64,000 bases of DNA from an uncultured Acidobacteriota bacterium (lineage in GTDB: Bacteria > Acidobacteriota > CAIWXX01): assembly GCA_903916735.1 (NCBI GenBank), contig CAIWXX010000078.1:111424-175423 (forward strand). Reading direction: 5' to 3'. The position numbers were made by a program, and so were the translations under genes. The notes under the pieces are model-generated. The model was given only the letters and a program-made list of their open reading frames with translations, ran no database searches and had not been told where the DNA came from. Numbering within the stretch: the stretch's first letter is position 1; each line of letters begins with the position of its first letter. Shown here piece after piece: positions 28,760 through 38,371 of the stretch.

Positions 28760-30071
28760 TCAAAGCAAACTCAACCTGTGTGTCGTCGGTGCGCAGTGGG
28801 GGGACGAAGGGAAGGGTAAAATCGTCGACCTGCTCACGCCTCCCTTCGACATCGTTGTCCGCTATCAGGGCGGCCATAATGCCGGGCATACCGTCCGGAT
28901 CGGCAACCAAAAATACATATTGCATCTGTTGCCGTCGGCCGTTCTCCATAAGGGGAAGACATGCGTCATCGGGAATGGTGTCGTCATCGATCCTCGCGCA
29001 CTCCTCAAGGAGATCGATGATCTGAAACAGCTCGATGTCACAGTCGGGAGCAATCTCCACATCTCCTCTTCGGCACATCTCATCTTGTCCTATCATGGAG
29101 AATGGGAGCAGGGAAGCGAAGCGCTGCGCGGCGATCGGAAAATCGGAACAACATGCCGCGGTATCGGCCCCTGCTACGAGGACAAGTACGGGAGGCGAGG
29201 AATCCGGATCGGGGACCTTTTGAATCCGGAATTCTTTCGAAGGCTTGTTGCTGAGAATGTCGCCGAAAAATCGAAATTCTTTCCATCTCTCTATCATTTC
29301 GAAGCGCGAGCTCCTGAAGCCTATGCCGAAGAAATTCTCTCGTGTGCCGAAAGGGTCATCCCCTTTATTACCAACGTGCCCGAGCTGCTTGCAGAGCGCA
29401 TGCGGAATGGGTCATCAATTCTCTTCGAAGGCGCTCAAGGATCGCTTCTGGATATCGATCATGGAACCTATCCATATGTGACATCGAGCAACTGTGTCGC
29501 CGGCGGCGCGGCCACGGGCGCCGGGGTCCCACCGCATGTGCTCCACCGCATTCTCGGCGTCACGAAAGCCTACTGCACACGCGTCGGCCAGGGACCGTTT
29601 CCGACGGCGCTGAGCGGGGCGATCGAGGAGGACATCCGCCAGCGCGGGCAAGAGTTCGGAGCTTCGACCGGCCGGCCACGCCGCTGCGGCTGGATCGATC
29701 TGCCCGCACTCCATCATGCCGCTATCCTCAACGGGTTCCACTCGCTCGCTCTCATGAAGCTCGACATCCTCAGTTATTTCGACGAGATTCAGGTTTGCAC
29801 CGGCTACCGATATAAGAATTCCATTATCAAGGAGTTCCCTTCTGAAGTCTGGAAGCTCGAGGAATGCCGGCCGGTTTATGTGACGAGAAAGGGTTGGAAG
29901 ACGCAGATCGGAGGATTCCGGTCATTTGAGGAACTGCCCATCCAAGCGCGTGAATTCGTTCTCCGGCTCGAAGATGATCTGCAGCTGCCATTCGGAATCA
30001 TATCGACGGGCTCCGAACGGCACGAGACGATCTTCTGCAAAGGGAAAGGGATCGACGAATTCATTAGTTGA
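28731..30071 (+). CDS. purA: Adenylosuccinate synthetase
   Basis: 446 residues from the GTG at 28731, which has GGAG seven bases upstream; the open frame reaches back to 28641, but that part is coding sequence of the preceding gene in another frame. PurA joins IMP and aspartate using GTP to form adenylosuccinate. The P-loop region NLCVVGAQWGDEGKGKIVDL with its catalytic Asp, GGHNAGHT with catalytic His, GTTCRGIGPCYEDK, the base-recognition region GVTKAYCTRVGQGPFPT and FGASTGRPRRCGWID are all present. The end is ERHETIFCKGKG. Confidence 0.96.
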   Translation: MVAPIISKPDQSKLNLCVVGAQWGDEGKGKIVDLLTPPFDIVVRYQGGHNAGHTVRIGNQKYILHLLPSAVLHKGKTCVIGNGVVIDPRALLKEIDDLKQLDVTVGSNLHISSSAHLILSYHGEWEQGSEALRGDRKIGTTCRGIGPCYEDKYGRRGIRIGDLLNPEFFRRLVAENVAEKSKFFPSLYHFEARAPEAYAEEILSCAERVIPFITNVPELLAERMRNGSSILFEGAQGSLLDIDHGTYPYVTSSNCVAGGAATGAGVPPHVLHRILGVTKAYCTRVGQGPFPTALSGAIEEDIRQRGQEFGASTGRPRRCGWIDLPALHHAAILNGFHSLALMKLDILSYFDEIQVCTGYRYKNSIIKEFPSEVWKLEECRPVYVTRKGWKTQIGGFRSFEELPIQAREFVLRLEDDLQLPFGIISTGSERHETIFCKGKGIDEFIS

Positions 30072-30087
30072 GAGAGCTTCAGGGGCG

Positions 30088-32241
30088 ATGAACTCCCGCC
30101 GATTGGCAACGGTTGTCCTGCCGGTGAAGCTCCACAAGGAACTCTGCTACTCGATCCCGGATGAACTCACCCACCACATCCGGCCCGGGCAACGTGTCAT
30201 CGTGCCGCTTCGCGGACGTACCTGTGTCGGCTATGTCACGGCGATAGGCGGATCGTACGATGGAGAAGTAAAGCCGATTGTCGATGTGGCCGAAGCCGAT
30301 CCGTCGATGACGCCGGAAGTCTTCAAGCTCTGCACCTGGATCAGCGAGTACTATGCCGCGCCCTTAGGCGAAGTCATCCGCTGCTCCGGCGGCATTGAAC
30401 ATATTCGCTATCGAACGATTGGGACCGGCGGCGAATCATCTCTCACCGGCTTGCGCGCGGAGATTTTCAAACAACTGGCAACACGGCCTCAGAACATCGC
30501 CTCTCTGGCACTGGTACTCGGTCGGAAGCAGACACTCGCGACGGTACTCGATCTGGTGGAAGAAGGCCTCCTCACCCCCGTTTCTAATCCGGAGAAGAAA
30601 CAAAAAGGCCCGGCCGGCGATGCTTCTGCGCTGTCCGGCGATCCGCTTCCTCCTCTATCCGTCGAACAGCGGCAAGCCGTCGAGCGAATCCTGGAAGCGA
30701 TGGGCCGTTTCACGCCCATTCTGCTCCATGGAGTCACGGCCAGTGGAAAAACGCGCGTTTACATGGAAGCGATATTCGATGTCTGGAGGCGTGGAAAAAC
30801 GGCGCTATACCTGGTCCCTGAAATCGCCATGACGTTCATCCTCGAAAAGGAATTCGACGGGAAGATGCCGTTCTGCGTCATCCACAGTCAACTGTCGCCG
30901 GTCGAGAAATCGCGACGCCTCGCCGGCATACACAAGGGTCACTACCCGCTCGTCATCGGCACACGGTCAGCGCTCTTTTCTCCGCTTCCGCATCTCGGCC
31001 TCATCATCGTCGATGAAGAACACGATTCGGCTTACAAGCAGGAAGAGCGTGTGCGATACCATGCACGTGATGCTGCGGTGATGCGAGCCAAATTCCAGGA
31101 CATCCCCATTGTCCTCGGTTCCGCCACGCCATCCCTCGAAACCTACTTCCTCGGATCTGTGAGTCGTTACGTAACGCTGACGATGAAAACCCGGATCGCA
31201 GATCGAGTGCTCCCGTCGGCGAGGATTGTGGACATGAGGCGCTCCAAAGAAGGGTTCCTCTCTGATGATCTGAAGCAAGCGGTGCGTGACCGACTTCAGA
31301 AAGGTGAGCAGTCAATCCTGCTCCTCAATCGCCGAGGCTATGCACCCTTCCTGATCTGCACACATTGCGGAACCATTTTCCGCTGTACGAATTGTCAGGT
31401 CTCCATGGTGTTTCACAAAGAGGACGATTGTTTTCTTTGCCACTATTGCGGAACACGACGTCCTCAGCCGCAGGCCTGCGCCGAATGCAAAGACAACAGA
31501 TTATTGCTGGTCGGGGAAGGCACGGAAAAGGCACTCGAAAGCTTGCAGCAGATTTTCGCGGGATATCGAGTCGAGCGCCTGGACAGCGATGTCGCGACAA
31601 GCCCAACGCGGACCAGACGGGTGTTGCAGGAGTTTGCCGCCGGCGATATTCACATACTGGTGGGGACGCAGATGCTGGCCAAGGGCCATCATTTCCCGCA
31701 GGTCACGCTCGTCGGCATCCTCTCGATGGATCATCTCCTGGGATTCCCTGATTTCAGGGCCGCAGAACGGGTTTTCCAGCTTGTAACTCAAGTCTCAGGA
31801 CGATCCGGGCGCGGCAACGTCGCGGGTGAAGTCATCATTCAGACACGATTCCCCGAACACTATGCTCTGAAATGCGGATGCAATCAGAACTATGAACAGT
31901 TCTTCTCCCGGGAGATCCAATACAGAAAGGCACTGAGCTGTCCTCCCTTTTCTTCGCTCATTCTCATAACCTGCCGTGACGTGGATAAGGCGCGAGCGGC
32001 CAGGCGAGGAAGGTCACTGGAAGAGATTTTCAAGCGGTTCAGCAAGGAAGGTGTGGACGTCGTCGGACCTGTCTTTGCGGCGCTCCCGAAAATCAGAAAA
32101 AAATGGCGTGTCAATTTGCTTCTCAAAGGTGAGAAGAAGCCGCTTCGCGAAACACTGCGACGGGCTTTGCGTTTCGCCGAAGCCAACAAAATATCACTCG
32201 GCGACTATACGATCGACGTCGATCCCGTTGATTTGATGTAG
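30088..32241 (+). CDS. priA: Primosomal protein N' (replication restart helicase PriA)
   Basis: 717 residues from the ATG at 30088, 16 bases after purA; the open frame extends upstream but only by reading purA in another frame. PriA reloads the replisome at stalled forks. The N-terminal 3'-DNA-binding domain shows RPGQRVIVPLRGRTCVGYV. The helicase core has Walker A GVTASGKTRVY and DEEH (IIVDEEHDSAYKQEE). Eight zinc-binding cysteines lie in pairs in CTHCGTIFRCTNCQ and CHYCGTRRPQPQACAEC. The C-terminal part has GTQMLAKGHHFP and VSGRSGRGNVAGEVIIQT. All expected motifs are kept. Confidence 0.97.
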   Translation: MNSRRLATVVLPVKLHKELCYSIPDELTHHIRPGQRVIVPLRGRTCVGYVTAIGGSYDGEVKPIVDVAEADPSMTPEVFKLCTWISEYYAAPLGEVIRCSGGIEHIRYRTIGTGGESSLTGLRAEIFKQLATRPQNIASLALVLGRKQTLATVLDLVEEGLLTPVSNPEKKQKGPAGDASALSGDPLPPLSVEQRQAVERILEAMGRFTPILLHGVTASGKTRVYMEAIFDVWRRGKTALYLVPEIAMTFILEKEFDGKMPFCVIHSQLSPVEKSRRLAGIHKGHYPLVIGTRSALFSPLPHLGLIIVDEEHDSAYKQEERVRYHARDAAVMRAKFQDIPIVLGSATPSLETYFLGSVSRYVTLTMKTRIADRVLPSARIVDMRRSKEGFLSDDLKQAVRDRLQKGEQSILLLNRRGYAPFLICTHCGTIFRCTNCQVSMVFHKEDDCFLCHYCGTRRPQPQACAECKDNRLLLVGEGTEKALESLQQIFAGYRVERLDSDVATSPTRTRRVLQEFAAGDIHILVGTQMLAKGHHFPQVTLVGILSMDHLLGFPDFRAAERVFQLVTQVSGRSGRGNVAGEVIIQTRFPEHYALKCGCNQNYEQFFSREIQYRKALSCPPFSSLILITCRDVDKARAARRGRSLEEIFKRFSKEGVDVVGPVFAALPKIRKKWRVNLLLKGEKKPLRETLRRALRFAEANKISLGDYTIDVDPVDLM

Positions 32242-32508
32242 GCTCATCTCGTTCTCCCGCTCCCGACTCGATTTGAAGGATCCAATGCGCATTTAGGGGA
32301 TCGGGCACGGGAACGACTGATACCCGGAATGAGATCAAGTGAGACGTGCCCTGTCTCAAGGAGTTGGATTTGGGTTTTGAGCAACACAGGCATCAATGCC
32401 AACCGGTGTCGCCTTGATGGGGTGATTCTTATCCGAGGATTGAGGACTCTGAACCCGGATTGAACGACTGATCTCCATATGATACTCTGGCTCCTTGAGG
32501 AAAAAGCA

Positions 32509-33879
32509 GTGACTCAAAGTTCAGTACAGCCACACATTTTCAGAGAGTACGACATTCGCGGCATCGTCGACCGCGATCTCAATTCGCATGTTCTCGAGAT
32601 GCTCGGCAAAGGCATCGGAACATATCTTGCGGAAGCCGGCTGGACTGATATTTGCCTGAGCCGTGATTGCCGGCTCACCTCCAGCACTTACCGCGAAGCG
32701 TTGCTTCGCGGGCTGCTCTCGACAGGGATGCGTGTCACCGATCTCGGAATCTGCCCAACACCGGTTTTGTATTTCTCGCTTTTTCATCTGCAGAAGCAGG
32801 GAGGGATTCAGATCACCGGGAGTCACAATCCTAAGGACCACAATGGGCTAAAAATCTGCGCGGGCACTGATTCGATCTATGGGCAAGAGATCCAAAAAAT
32901 CCGGCGGATACTCGAAAAGGGCCGCTTCAAAGAGGATAAGGGCGAACTGCTTTCCTATCCGATTGTGGCGGATTACATTGAGCACATTTCGAAGAACATT
33001 TCACTGGCGAGGCCGGTGAAAGTTGTGGTCGACGCAGGCAACGGCACGGGCGGCGTCGTCGCCGTTCCAATTCTGAGGAAACTCGGCTGCGATCCAGTTC
33101 AACTTTACTGCGAAATGGACGGCAACTTTCCCAATCACCATCCCGATCCGACCATACCGGAAAACCTCGTCGATCTGAAAAAAAAGGTGGCGGAAACCAA
33201 GGCTGAACTTGGTATCTCCTACGACGGCGATGCGGATCGCCTCGGCGTGATCGATGACCGGGGCAACATCCTCTGGGGTGACCGATTGATGATCATCTTT
33301 TCCCGCGAAATCCTCCGGGAAAATCCCGGCGCCACAATTATTTCTGAAGTAAAATCCTCCCAGATTCTCTACGACGAGATCCGGAAAAGCGGCGGCAACG
33401 CCATCATGTGGAAGACAGGACATAGCCTTATCAAGAGCAAGTTGAAGGAAGAGAAGGCTTTGCTCGCGGGTGAAATGAGCGGACATATCTTCTTCGCGCA
33501 TCGATACTTTGGGTTTGACGACGCGATCTACGCATCGATGCGTCTGCTTGAAATCATCGCCTCATCCAAACAGAAGCTCTCGGAAATGCTTGCCGGGTTA
33601 CCCGAGTACCCGTCAACACCGGAGATTCGCACGGACTGCACCGAGGAGAAGAAATGGGAAGTCGTCGAAAAGATACGCGATGAATTCTCGAAAAAATATC
33701 CTATTGTCGATGTGGACGGCGTGCGCATACAGTTCCCGGACGGCTGGGGGCTAGTGCGCGCCAGCAACACGCAGGCGGTCCTCGTCACCCGCTACGAAGG
33801 AAAGGACCGCCAGGCGCTCGAACGGATCCGCAACGAAGTCGAGTCGCGCCTCGGTGTTTTGCTCTCATCCGGAAAATAA
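32509..33879 (+). CDS. Phosphomannomutase / phosphoglucomutase
   Basis: 456 residues from the GTG at 32509, which has GAGG eight bases upstream; an in-frame ATG at 32479 has no ribosome site. Alpha-D-phosphohexomutase family: FREYDIRGIVDRDL at the N terminus, the phosphoserine loop QITGSHNPKDHNG, the metal site SYDGDADRLGVID, the sugar-binding loop GEMSGHIFF and the phosphate-binding C-terminal SNTQAVLVTRYEG. It converts mannose-6-P or glucose-6-P to the 1-phosphate. The next gene uses mannose-1-P, which makes mannose the likely substrate and GDP-mannose the product of the pair. Confidence 0.93.
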   Translation: MTQSSVQPHIFREYDIRGIVDRDLNSHVLEMLGKGIGTYLAEAGWTDICLSRDCRLTSSTYREALLRGLLSTGMRVTDLGICPTPVLYFSLFHLQKQGGIQITGSHNPKDHNGLKICAGTDSIYGQEIQKIRRILEKGRFKEDKGELLSYPIVADYIEHISKNISLARPVKVVVDAGNGTGGVVAVPILRKLGCDPVQLYCEMDGNFPNHHPDPTIPENLVDLKKKVAETKAELGISYDGDADRLGVIDDRGNILWGDRLMIIFSREILRENPGATIISEVKSSQILYDEIRKSGGNAIMWKTGHSLIKSKLKEEKALLAGEMSGHIFFAHRYFGFDDAIYASMRLLEIIASSKQKLSEMLAGLPEYPSTPEIRTDCTEEKKWEVVEKIRDEFSKKYPIVDVDGVRIQFPDGWGLVRASNTQAVLVTRYEGKDRQALERIRNEVESRLGVLLSSGK

Positions 33880-33997
33880 TCGATGCCGCCGAGCCGGGTG
33901 ATCGTCAGCAAGTGCCGTCCGATGCTTCTCAATCGCGCGTCCATTATTTTCAGAGAACCTGAAACCAGCAACTAATAATTAACAGGGGAAGGTTGCC

Positions 33998-35098
33998 ATT
34001 CCTACGAAAAAAGATTACTACGGCATCATAATGGCCGGTGGCCGCGGCACCCGATTCTGGCCGCTGAGCCGCGCGGATCGTCCGAAACAGCTTTTGAAGC
34101 TCTTCGGCGAGAAGACTCTCATCGAGGAAACGATCGATCGGATCAGGTCAATTATCCCGCCGGAAAACATATACATCGTGACCGGCCAAGCATTGTTGCC
34201 CGCCGTGAAAAAGGCGGTCGGCCGATCCATCCCCCAGCGAAACGTCATCGCCGAGCCGGCAGCCCGCAACACATCGCCGGCAATCGCCCTGGCCTGTGCC
34301 TACATTCGTCGGAAAAATCCTCGCGCCGTGGTTTCCATTCTTCCATCTGATCATCTCATCGCCGACCGAAAGAAATATACGCGATTACTGGCGACGGCGT
34401 ACCGAGTGGCGAAAAAGGAAAAGCGCGGCCTAATCACGTTCGGAATCAAGCCGAACTATCCGGAAACCGGGTACGGCTATATCGAACGCGGCGAGATCTA
34501 TGCAGATCGTGGAAGTGAATCCTGCGTTTTTTCAGTGAATGCTTTCAAAGAAAAACCTGATCGTACGGCCGCCGAGGCGTTCTTGCAGAGCGGCAGATTC
34601 TATTGGAACAGCGGCATGTTCATCTGGTCGCTTGAATCGTATGAGGCCAATCTGAGCGAGGTGGATCAGAAGCTGCTGCATCTCTATCTGGCTGTGGCAG
34701 CGGCCAGGCCCGGTACCCGCCGGCAAGTGGCGGCTGTCGAAGCGCTCTATCGCGAGGCCGAGGCCACATCCATCGACTATGCGCTCCTCGAAAAAGCCCG
34801 CATCGTTTTCGTCGTCGAAGCCGATATGGGATGGAATGACATCGGGAGCTGGCCGAGCCTCGAGAAACTACTGGATCGGGAGGGCGAGGAAATTTTCTAC
34901 AATTGTAGAATTCTGACCCACTCCTCCCGTCGTTCACTGGCTTTCTCGCCAGGGAAACTCATCGTGCTCCTGGGGGTTTCAGATCTGATCGTCGTGGATA
35001 CCCCCGACGCTCTTCTTGTCTGCCATCGTGAGCGGTCCCAGGATGTGAAGAAGATTGTCGAGGAGCTGCAACGTCGAGGCCTTCACCAGTACCTGTAG
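33998..35098 (+). CDS. manC: Mannose-1-phosphate guanylyltransferase, probable ATT start
   Basis: 366 residues if begun at ATT 33998, 355 if begun at ATG 34031. The enzyme makes GDP-mannose from mannose-1-P and GTP. The signature is MAGGRGTRFWPLSRADRPKQ, then PAARNTSPAIALACAYI, LPSDHLI, EKPDRTAAEAF and NSGMFIW. The family normally has several residues before MAGG (here KKDYYGII). The ATG at 34031 has no ribosome site, while GGGGAAGG (33985-33992) stands five bases before an in-frame ATT at 33998; no ATG, GTG or TTG lies between in frame. Only the single nucleotidyltransferase domain is present, without the isomerase domain of bifunctional ManC. It follows the phosphohexomutase. Confidence 0.9.
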   Translation: MPTKKDYYGIIMAGGRGTRFWPLSRADRPKQLLKLFGEKTLIEETIDRIRSIIPPENIYIVTGQALLPAVKKAVGRSIPQRNVIAEPAARNTSPAIALACAYIRRKNPRAVVSILPSDHLIADRKKYTRLLATAYRVAKKEKRGLITFGIKPNYPETGYGYIERGEIYADRGSESCVFSVNAFKEKPDRTAAEAFLQSGRFYWNSGMFIWSLESYEANLSEVDQKLLHLYLAVAAARPGTRRQVAAVEALYREAEATSIDYALLEKARIVFVVEADMGWNDIGSWPSLEKLLDREGEEIFYNCRILTHSSRRSLAFSPGKLIVLLGVSDLIVVDTPDALLVCHRERSQDVKKIVEELQRRGLHQYL

Positions 35099-35179
35099 AA
35101 GTTGAGTTGATCGAGGATAACCGTTGTGAAGAAAGCGCGGCACTCGGTTGGCCATCATGAGGGATGAGACGAGGTTTGA

Positions 35180-36343
35180 ATGTCATACGCAAGTGTCGTC
35201 CTGACCGAGCGTGGCCACCGGCGGCTTCTCACCGGCCATCCATGGATATACAAAGGGGACATCTCATCGGTTGAATCAGCGGAATCCGGTGACATCGTCT
35301 CCATTCGGGATTCTCGCGGACGGCACGCAGGATTTGCTTTCTACAGCGCCACATCTCTGATTGCCCTCCGCATCATCAGCCACGAGGATGAACCCGACCG
35401 CTCACTTTTCCGGCGCCGAATTGAAAAGGCCATCGAGCTCCGTCGACTGCTCTATGCACAGCGGAGTATGGAACGAGTCGTCCACGGAGAAAGCGACGGC
35501 CTGCCGTCGCTGATCGTTGATCGATATGAAGATGTCCTGGTCATCCAGACGCTCTCGGCGGGCGCCGAGCGGATCAAGGAGATGATCGTTGAACTCCTTT
35601 GCGATCTCCTTTCGCCTCGGACCATCATCGAACGGAACGATCCATCTGTGCGTAAACTCGAAGGGCTCCAACAGATTTCGACACTGGTCAAAGGCGAAGC
35701 CGTTACCGAAGTGTGGTGCCGGGAAGGCGGGCAGCTCGTCAAAGTGTCCCCGCTCACGGGACAAAAAACCGGTCTCTTCCTCGACCAGCAGGAAAACCAC
35801 GAGGCGGCCGCCGCCTATGCGCGCGGACGAGTTCTGGATGCTTTTGCATATCAGGGAGGCTTTGCGCTGCAGGTGGCGAAAAATGCTGCGCACGTCACAT
35901 CTGTCGACTCATCGGCTGAAGCGTTGCATGTTCTCAAGGAGAATTGCCATCGTAATGGATTGACGCATATTGACACCATTGAAGCGAATGTCTTCGACCA
36001 TCTGACTGAGCGTTACCGGATGCACGCGACTTTTGACATGGTGATACTCGATCCCCCTGCTTTTGCCAAGAACAGAGGTTCATTGGCCGGCGCTCTCCGA
36101 GGCTATAAGGAAATCAACCTGCGAGCCATGAGCCTGCTCGAACCAGGGGGAATCCTCATGACATCGTCATGTTCTTACCATCTGAGCGAGGAACGGCTTC
36201 TGATGCTCCTCGCTGAGGCTGCGGCAGATCTGGGGCGTCACTATCAAATCATCGAAAAGCGGACACAGGCGCGAGACCATCCCATACTGCTATCGATGCC
36301 GGAGAGCTATTATCTGAAGTGCATTGTGCTTCGGATGATGTAG
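35180..36343 (+). CDS. Class I rRNA (cytosine-C5) methyltransferase, RlmI-type
   Basis: 387 residues. GAGACGAGG precedes the ATG. An N-terminal PUA domain (LTERGHRRLLTGHPWIYKGD) is followed by an EEHEE linker domain and a Rossmann methyltransferase core: VLDAFAYQGGFALQVAKNA (SAM motif I), VTSVDSSAEAL and the catalytic-type loop VILDPPAFAKNRG, ending with SSCSYHLSEERL containing a conserved Cys. E. coli RlmI modifies C1962 of 23S rRNA; the family also contains tRNA and other rRNA enzymes, so the exact target is not certain. It follows manC by 81 bases. Confidence 0.9.
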   Translation: MSYASVVLTERGHRRLLTGHPWIYKGDISSVESAESGDIVSIRDSRGRHAGFAFYSATSLIALRIISHEDEPDRSLFRRRIEKAIELRRLLYAQRSMERVVHGESDGLPSLIVDRYEDVLVIQTLSAGAERIKEMIVELLCDLLSPRTIIERNDPSVRKLEGLQQISTLVKGEAVTEVWCREGGQLVKVSPLTGQKTGLFLDQQENHEAAAAYARGRVLDAFAYQGGFALQVAKNAAHVTSVDSSAEALHVLKENCHRNGLTHIDTIEANVFDHLTERYRMHATFDMVILDPPAFAKNRGSLAGALRGYKEINLRAMSLLEPGGILMTSSCSYHLSEERLLMLLAEAAADLGRHYQIIEKRTQARDHPILLSMPESYYLKCIVLRMM

Positions 36344-36729
36344 GCCGGCCGTCGGCGGCATTGTTCGGCTTGGAGCCCCGTGCGTCCTTCTGTTCATCGC
36401 TCCATCGCCCCTCGTTGCCCGGAAAGCTGGCCTTTGGCGATGTGTCAAGCCCCTCTCTTCGCAGAAATGACAGGGCATGGGGGGTCGGGCGACAGGGCAC
36501 GTCCGTAGGCAAATATCGATTTCCGGGGTGTCTACCGGAAAATTTTCACATCAAAATGTTGGCCCACCGAAAGGAACCGAAGATGAACTCAGATACCCGG
36601 CATCGGAACTGTGGACATCCTTTGTTCCCGCGTTTTTCCTCGCCCACAACAATTTTGTCGCGCACCAGATTTCTGTTCCCCCTTGACGTAAACAAGAGTA
36701 CAATGACATCAACTTCCAGGAGGATCGCG
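36344..36729. other. Intergenic stretch with hairpins, no gene
   Basis: A perfect 7-base hairpin, TTTCCGG (36520-36526) and CCGGAAA (36535-36541), is followed by ATTTTC and may be a weak terminator for the methyltransferase gene. A segment near 36450-36475 (CTCTTCGCAGAAATGACAGG) looks like part of a dispersed repeat rather than coding DNA. Open frames across it lack ribosome sites. Confidence 0.4.
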
Positions 36730-37194
36730 ATGATCAGAATTGACGAAAAATTCAATTGGGCTCGAGTTCTTATTGGGGGTACGATCGGCGGCATTGGAAT
36801 GAACCTCGTCTCATTCATCAGCGCCATTCCACAATTAAGTCCAAATTACGAGTTTCTTCTCGATCGGAAGTATTACGAAGAAGTGCCGCACATCCCTTAT
36901 CTCATCATCAAGAGTCTGGGTGTGATCATACTCGGGATTTTGCTCGGATGGCTGTACGCGGTTGCACGGCATAGGCTGGGCCGCGGCGCCAGGACGGCAC
37001 TGATCGTTGGTGTTGTCGTCGGATTTATCGCGACAGTGCCATCTGCCCTGTACCAAGCTACATGGAATCCGGTCCCTATGTTATCTCCCTTGTGGATCAG
37101 ATGGCTGATCACGGGTTGGATTGAGGTTATCATCGGCACCTTCATTGCGGCCGCCGCCTACAGCGAGGACGATGATGAAGAGGGGGAAGATTAG
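36730..37194 (+). CDS. Small integral membrane protein, unrecognised
   Basis: 154 residues. The ATG at 36730 has a perfect AGGAGG six bases upstream (36718-36723), so it is preferred over longer in-frame starts at 36703 or 36319. Four hydrophobic segments are visible: VLIGGTIGGIGMNLVSFIS, LIIKSLGVIILGILLGWLY, ALIVGVVVGFIATVPSAL and LITGWIEVIIGTFIAAAAY. The end is strongly acidic (SEDDDEEGED). The pattern resembles several small uncharacterised membrane proteins but no family can be named. It stands alone. Confidence 0.7.
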   Translation: MIRIDEKFNWARVLIGGTIGGIGMNLVSFISAIPQLSPNYEFLLDRKYYEEVPHIPYLIIKSLGVIILGILLGWLYAVARHRLGRGARTALIVGVVVGFIATVPSALYQATWNPVPMLSPLWIRWLITGWIEVIIGTFIAAAAYSEDDDEEGED

Positions 37195-37455
37195 AAAGGG
37201 ACGGGCGCCTGGAGTGCGCGGTCTCCGGGCCGAGCCATTTTTATCTGAGTACCAGATCGCCTTAGCGTGTGGGGGTCTTTCCATATGCACACGACCAACC
37301 CGCTAACTCAGAGTCGTTTCAGATCGGTCAATCATTGAGGTTCTGCACGTGATTCAAAAGGTGACGCCGGCACGATGGATGATAACCAGCGACAGCAACT
37401 AGGTCATCGCCTTCGTCGAGCCGAAGGCGTCACAATGAGCGGCACCATGATGATG

Positions 37456-37464
37456 TGCTATAAT
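37456..37464 (+). promoter_or_regulatory. Extended -10 promoter for the DUF4390/kinase/regulator run
   Basis: TGCTATAAT (37456-37464) is a perfect extended -10 element. No good -35 box is seen, as is usual for such promoters. Transcription would start about 10 bases before the DUF4390 ATG. Confidence 0.5.
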
Positions 37465-37481
37465 TTTCCCTTGATTGAGCC

Positions 37482-38009
37482 ATGAAAAGCCTCTGGAGTG
37501 CGGTCATTGTTCTGGTCCTCTCATCATTTGCCTTTTCAGCCGATGTCCAGAACTTGAATATCGCCCTCGAAGAGGACGGTATCCATGTCGGCTTTGCTCT
37601 GATTGATGCTTTTGGCGACGACGTCCTGGCGCAGATTAAAAGCGGGCTTGAAACGACATTTACGGTGAAGGTGCGAGTCGATCAGGATCGGGAGCTCTGG
37701 TTCAACCGGCGAATCCAAGAGCGGGAATTGAGACTGAGTTGCATCTTTGACAACGTAGCATCCGCATACCGCATCACCAAGTCGCTGGATGGCGATGTCT
37801 TCGAGAGTGTCGTCGTTGATACTGACGCGGAAATGAGAAAGGCCATGACAACAGTCAGCCGACTCAAGATACTCGACAACAATATTCTAAAGCACAATGC
37901 CGACTACATTTTAAGGGTGAAAGGCGAACTGATGAGCCGGTATGTGCTGCTGGTCATTCCCTGGGATATCGACACTCCCTGGAGGGAAAAGCACTTCACC
38001 TTTAATTAG
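37482..38009 (+). CDS. Exported DUF4390-type protein
   Basis: 175 residues with a signal peptide (residues 1-19, ending AFSADV). The mature part is beta-rich, with FALIDAFGDDVLAQIKSGLE, VKVRVDQDRELWF and an end of type PWDIDTPWREKHFTFN, which matches my memory of DUF4390 proteins. These are often encoded directly before an NtrY-type sensor kinase, as here, although a 362-base gap with an inverted repeat lies between. A periplasmic role in sensing is a guess. The start near 37482 has only a weak ribosome site. Confidence 0.75.
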   Translation: MKSLWSAVIVLVLSSFAFSADVQNLNIALEEDGIHVGFALIDAFGDDVLAQIKSGLETTFTVKVRVDQDRELWFNRRIQERELRLSCIFDNVASAYRITKSLDGDVFESVVVDTDAEMRKAMTTVSRLKILDNNILKHNADYILRVKGELMSRYVLLVIPWDIDTPWREKHFTFN

Positions 38010-38094
38010 TGTCTGATCGGTGAAATCTGTGCACAAAATGGTAAAAGTTGTGATCAGGCATAATCGCGAATCCCTCTTAGGAAGCCAGGAGGAA

Positions 38095-38177
38095 AGGAAT
38101 GCAGGAATGGCTTATGAAACCACCACCGCTGGTCGACATAAAAATCCGTTCCTGCTTTCAGTTCTTCCTGCATTCCT
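38095..38177. repeat. Inverted-repeat element between DUF4390 gene and sensor kinase
   Basis: Two perfect 13-base arms, AGGAATGCAGGAA (38095-38107) and TTCCTGCATTCCT (38165-38177), are separated by 57 bases. It lies in a 362-base stretch (38010-38371) without any convincing gene. It is not followed by a T-tract, so it is more like a small dispersed element than a terminator. Confidence 0.6.
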
Positions 38178-38371
38178 GAGAGGTTCGGGTGCAATGGTTG
38201 TCGAAGCCATCTTGTTTGGTTGCGGCTATGCCGCATTAGGTTTTCAAAAACCGATTCCGTCGTGACGCACAGCTTGTCAATGGAACGCCACAGTGATCAG
38301 CATCAGCGGGGAGGGCCGGGCTTCCTCCATGTGAGATTGCTTTCATCACACGAAATCCGGAAGACGGAATT

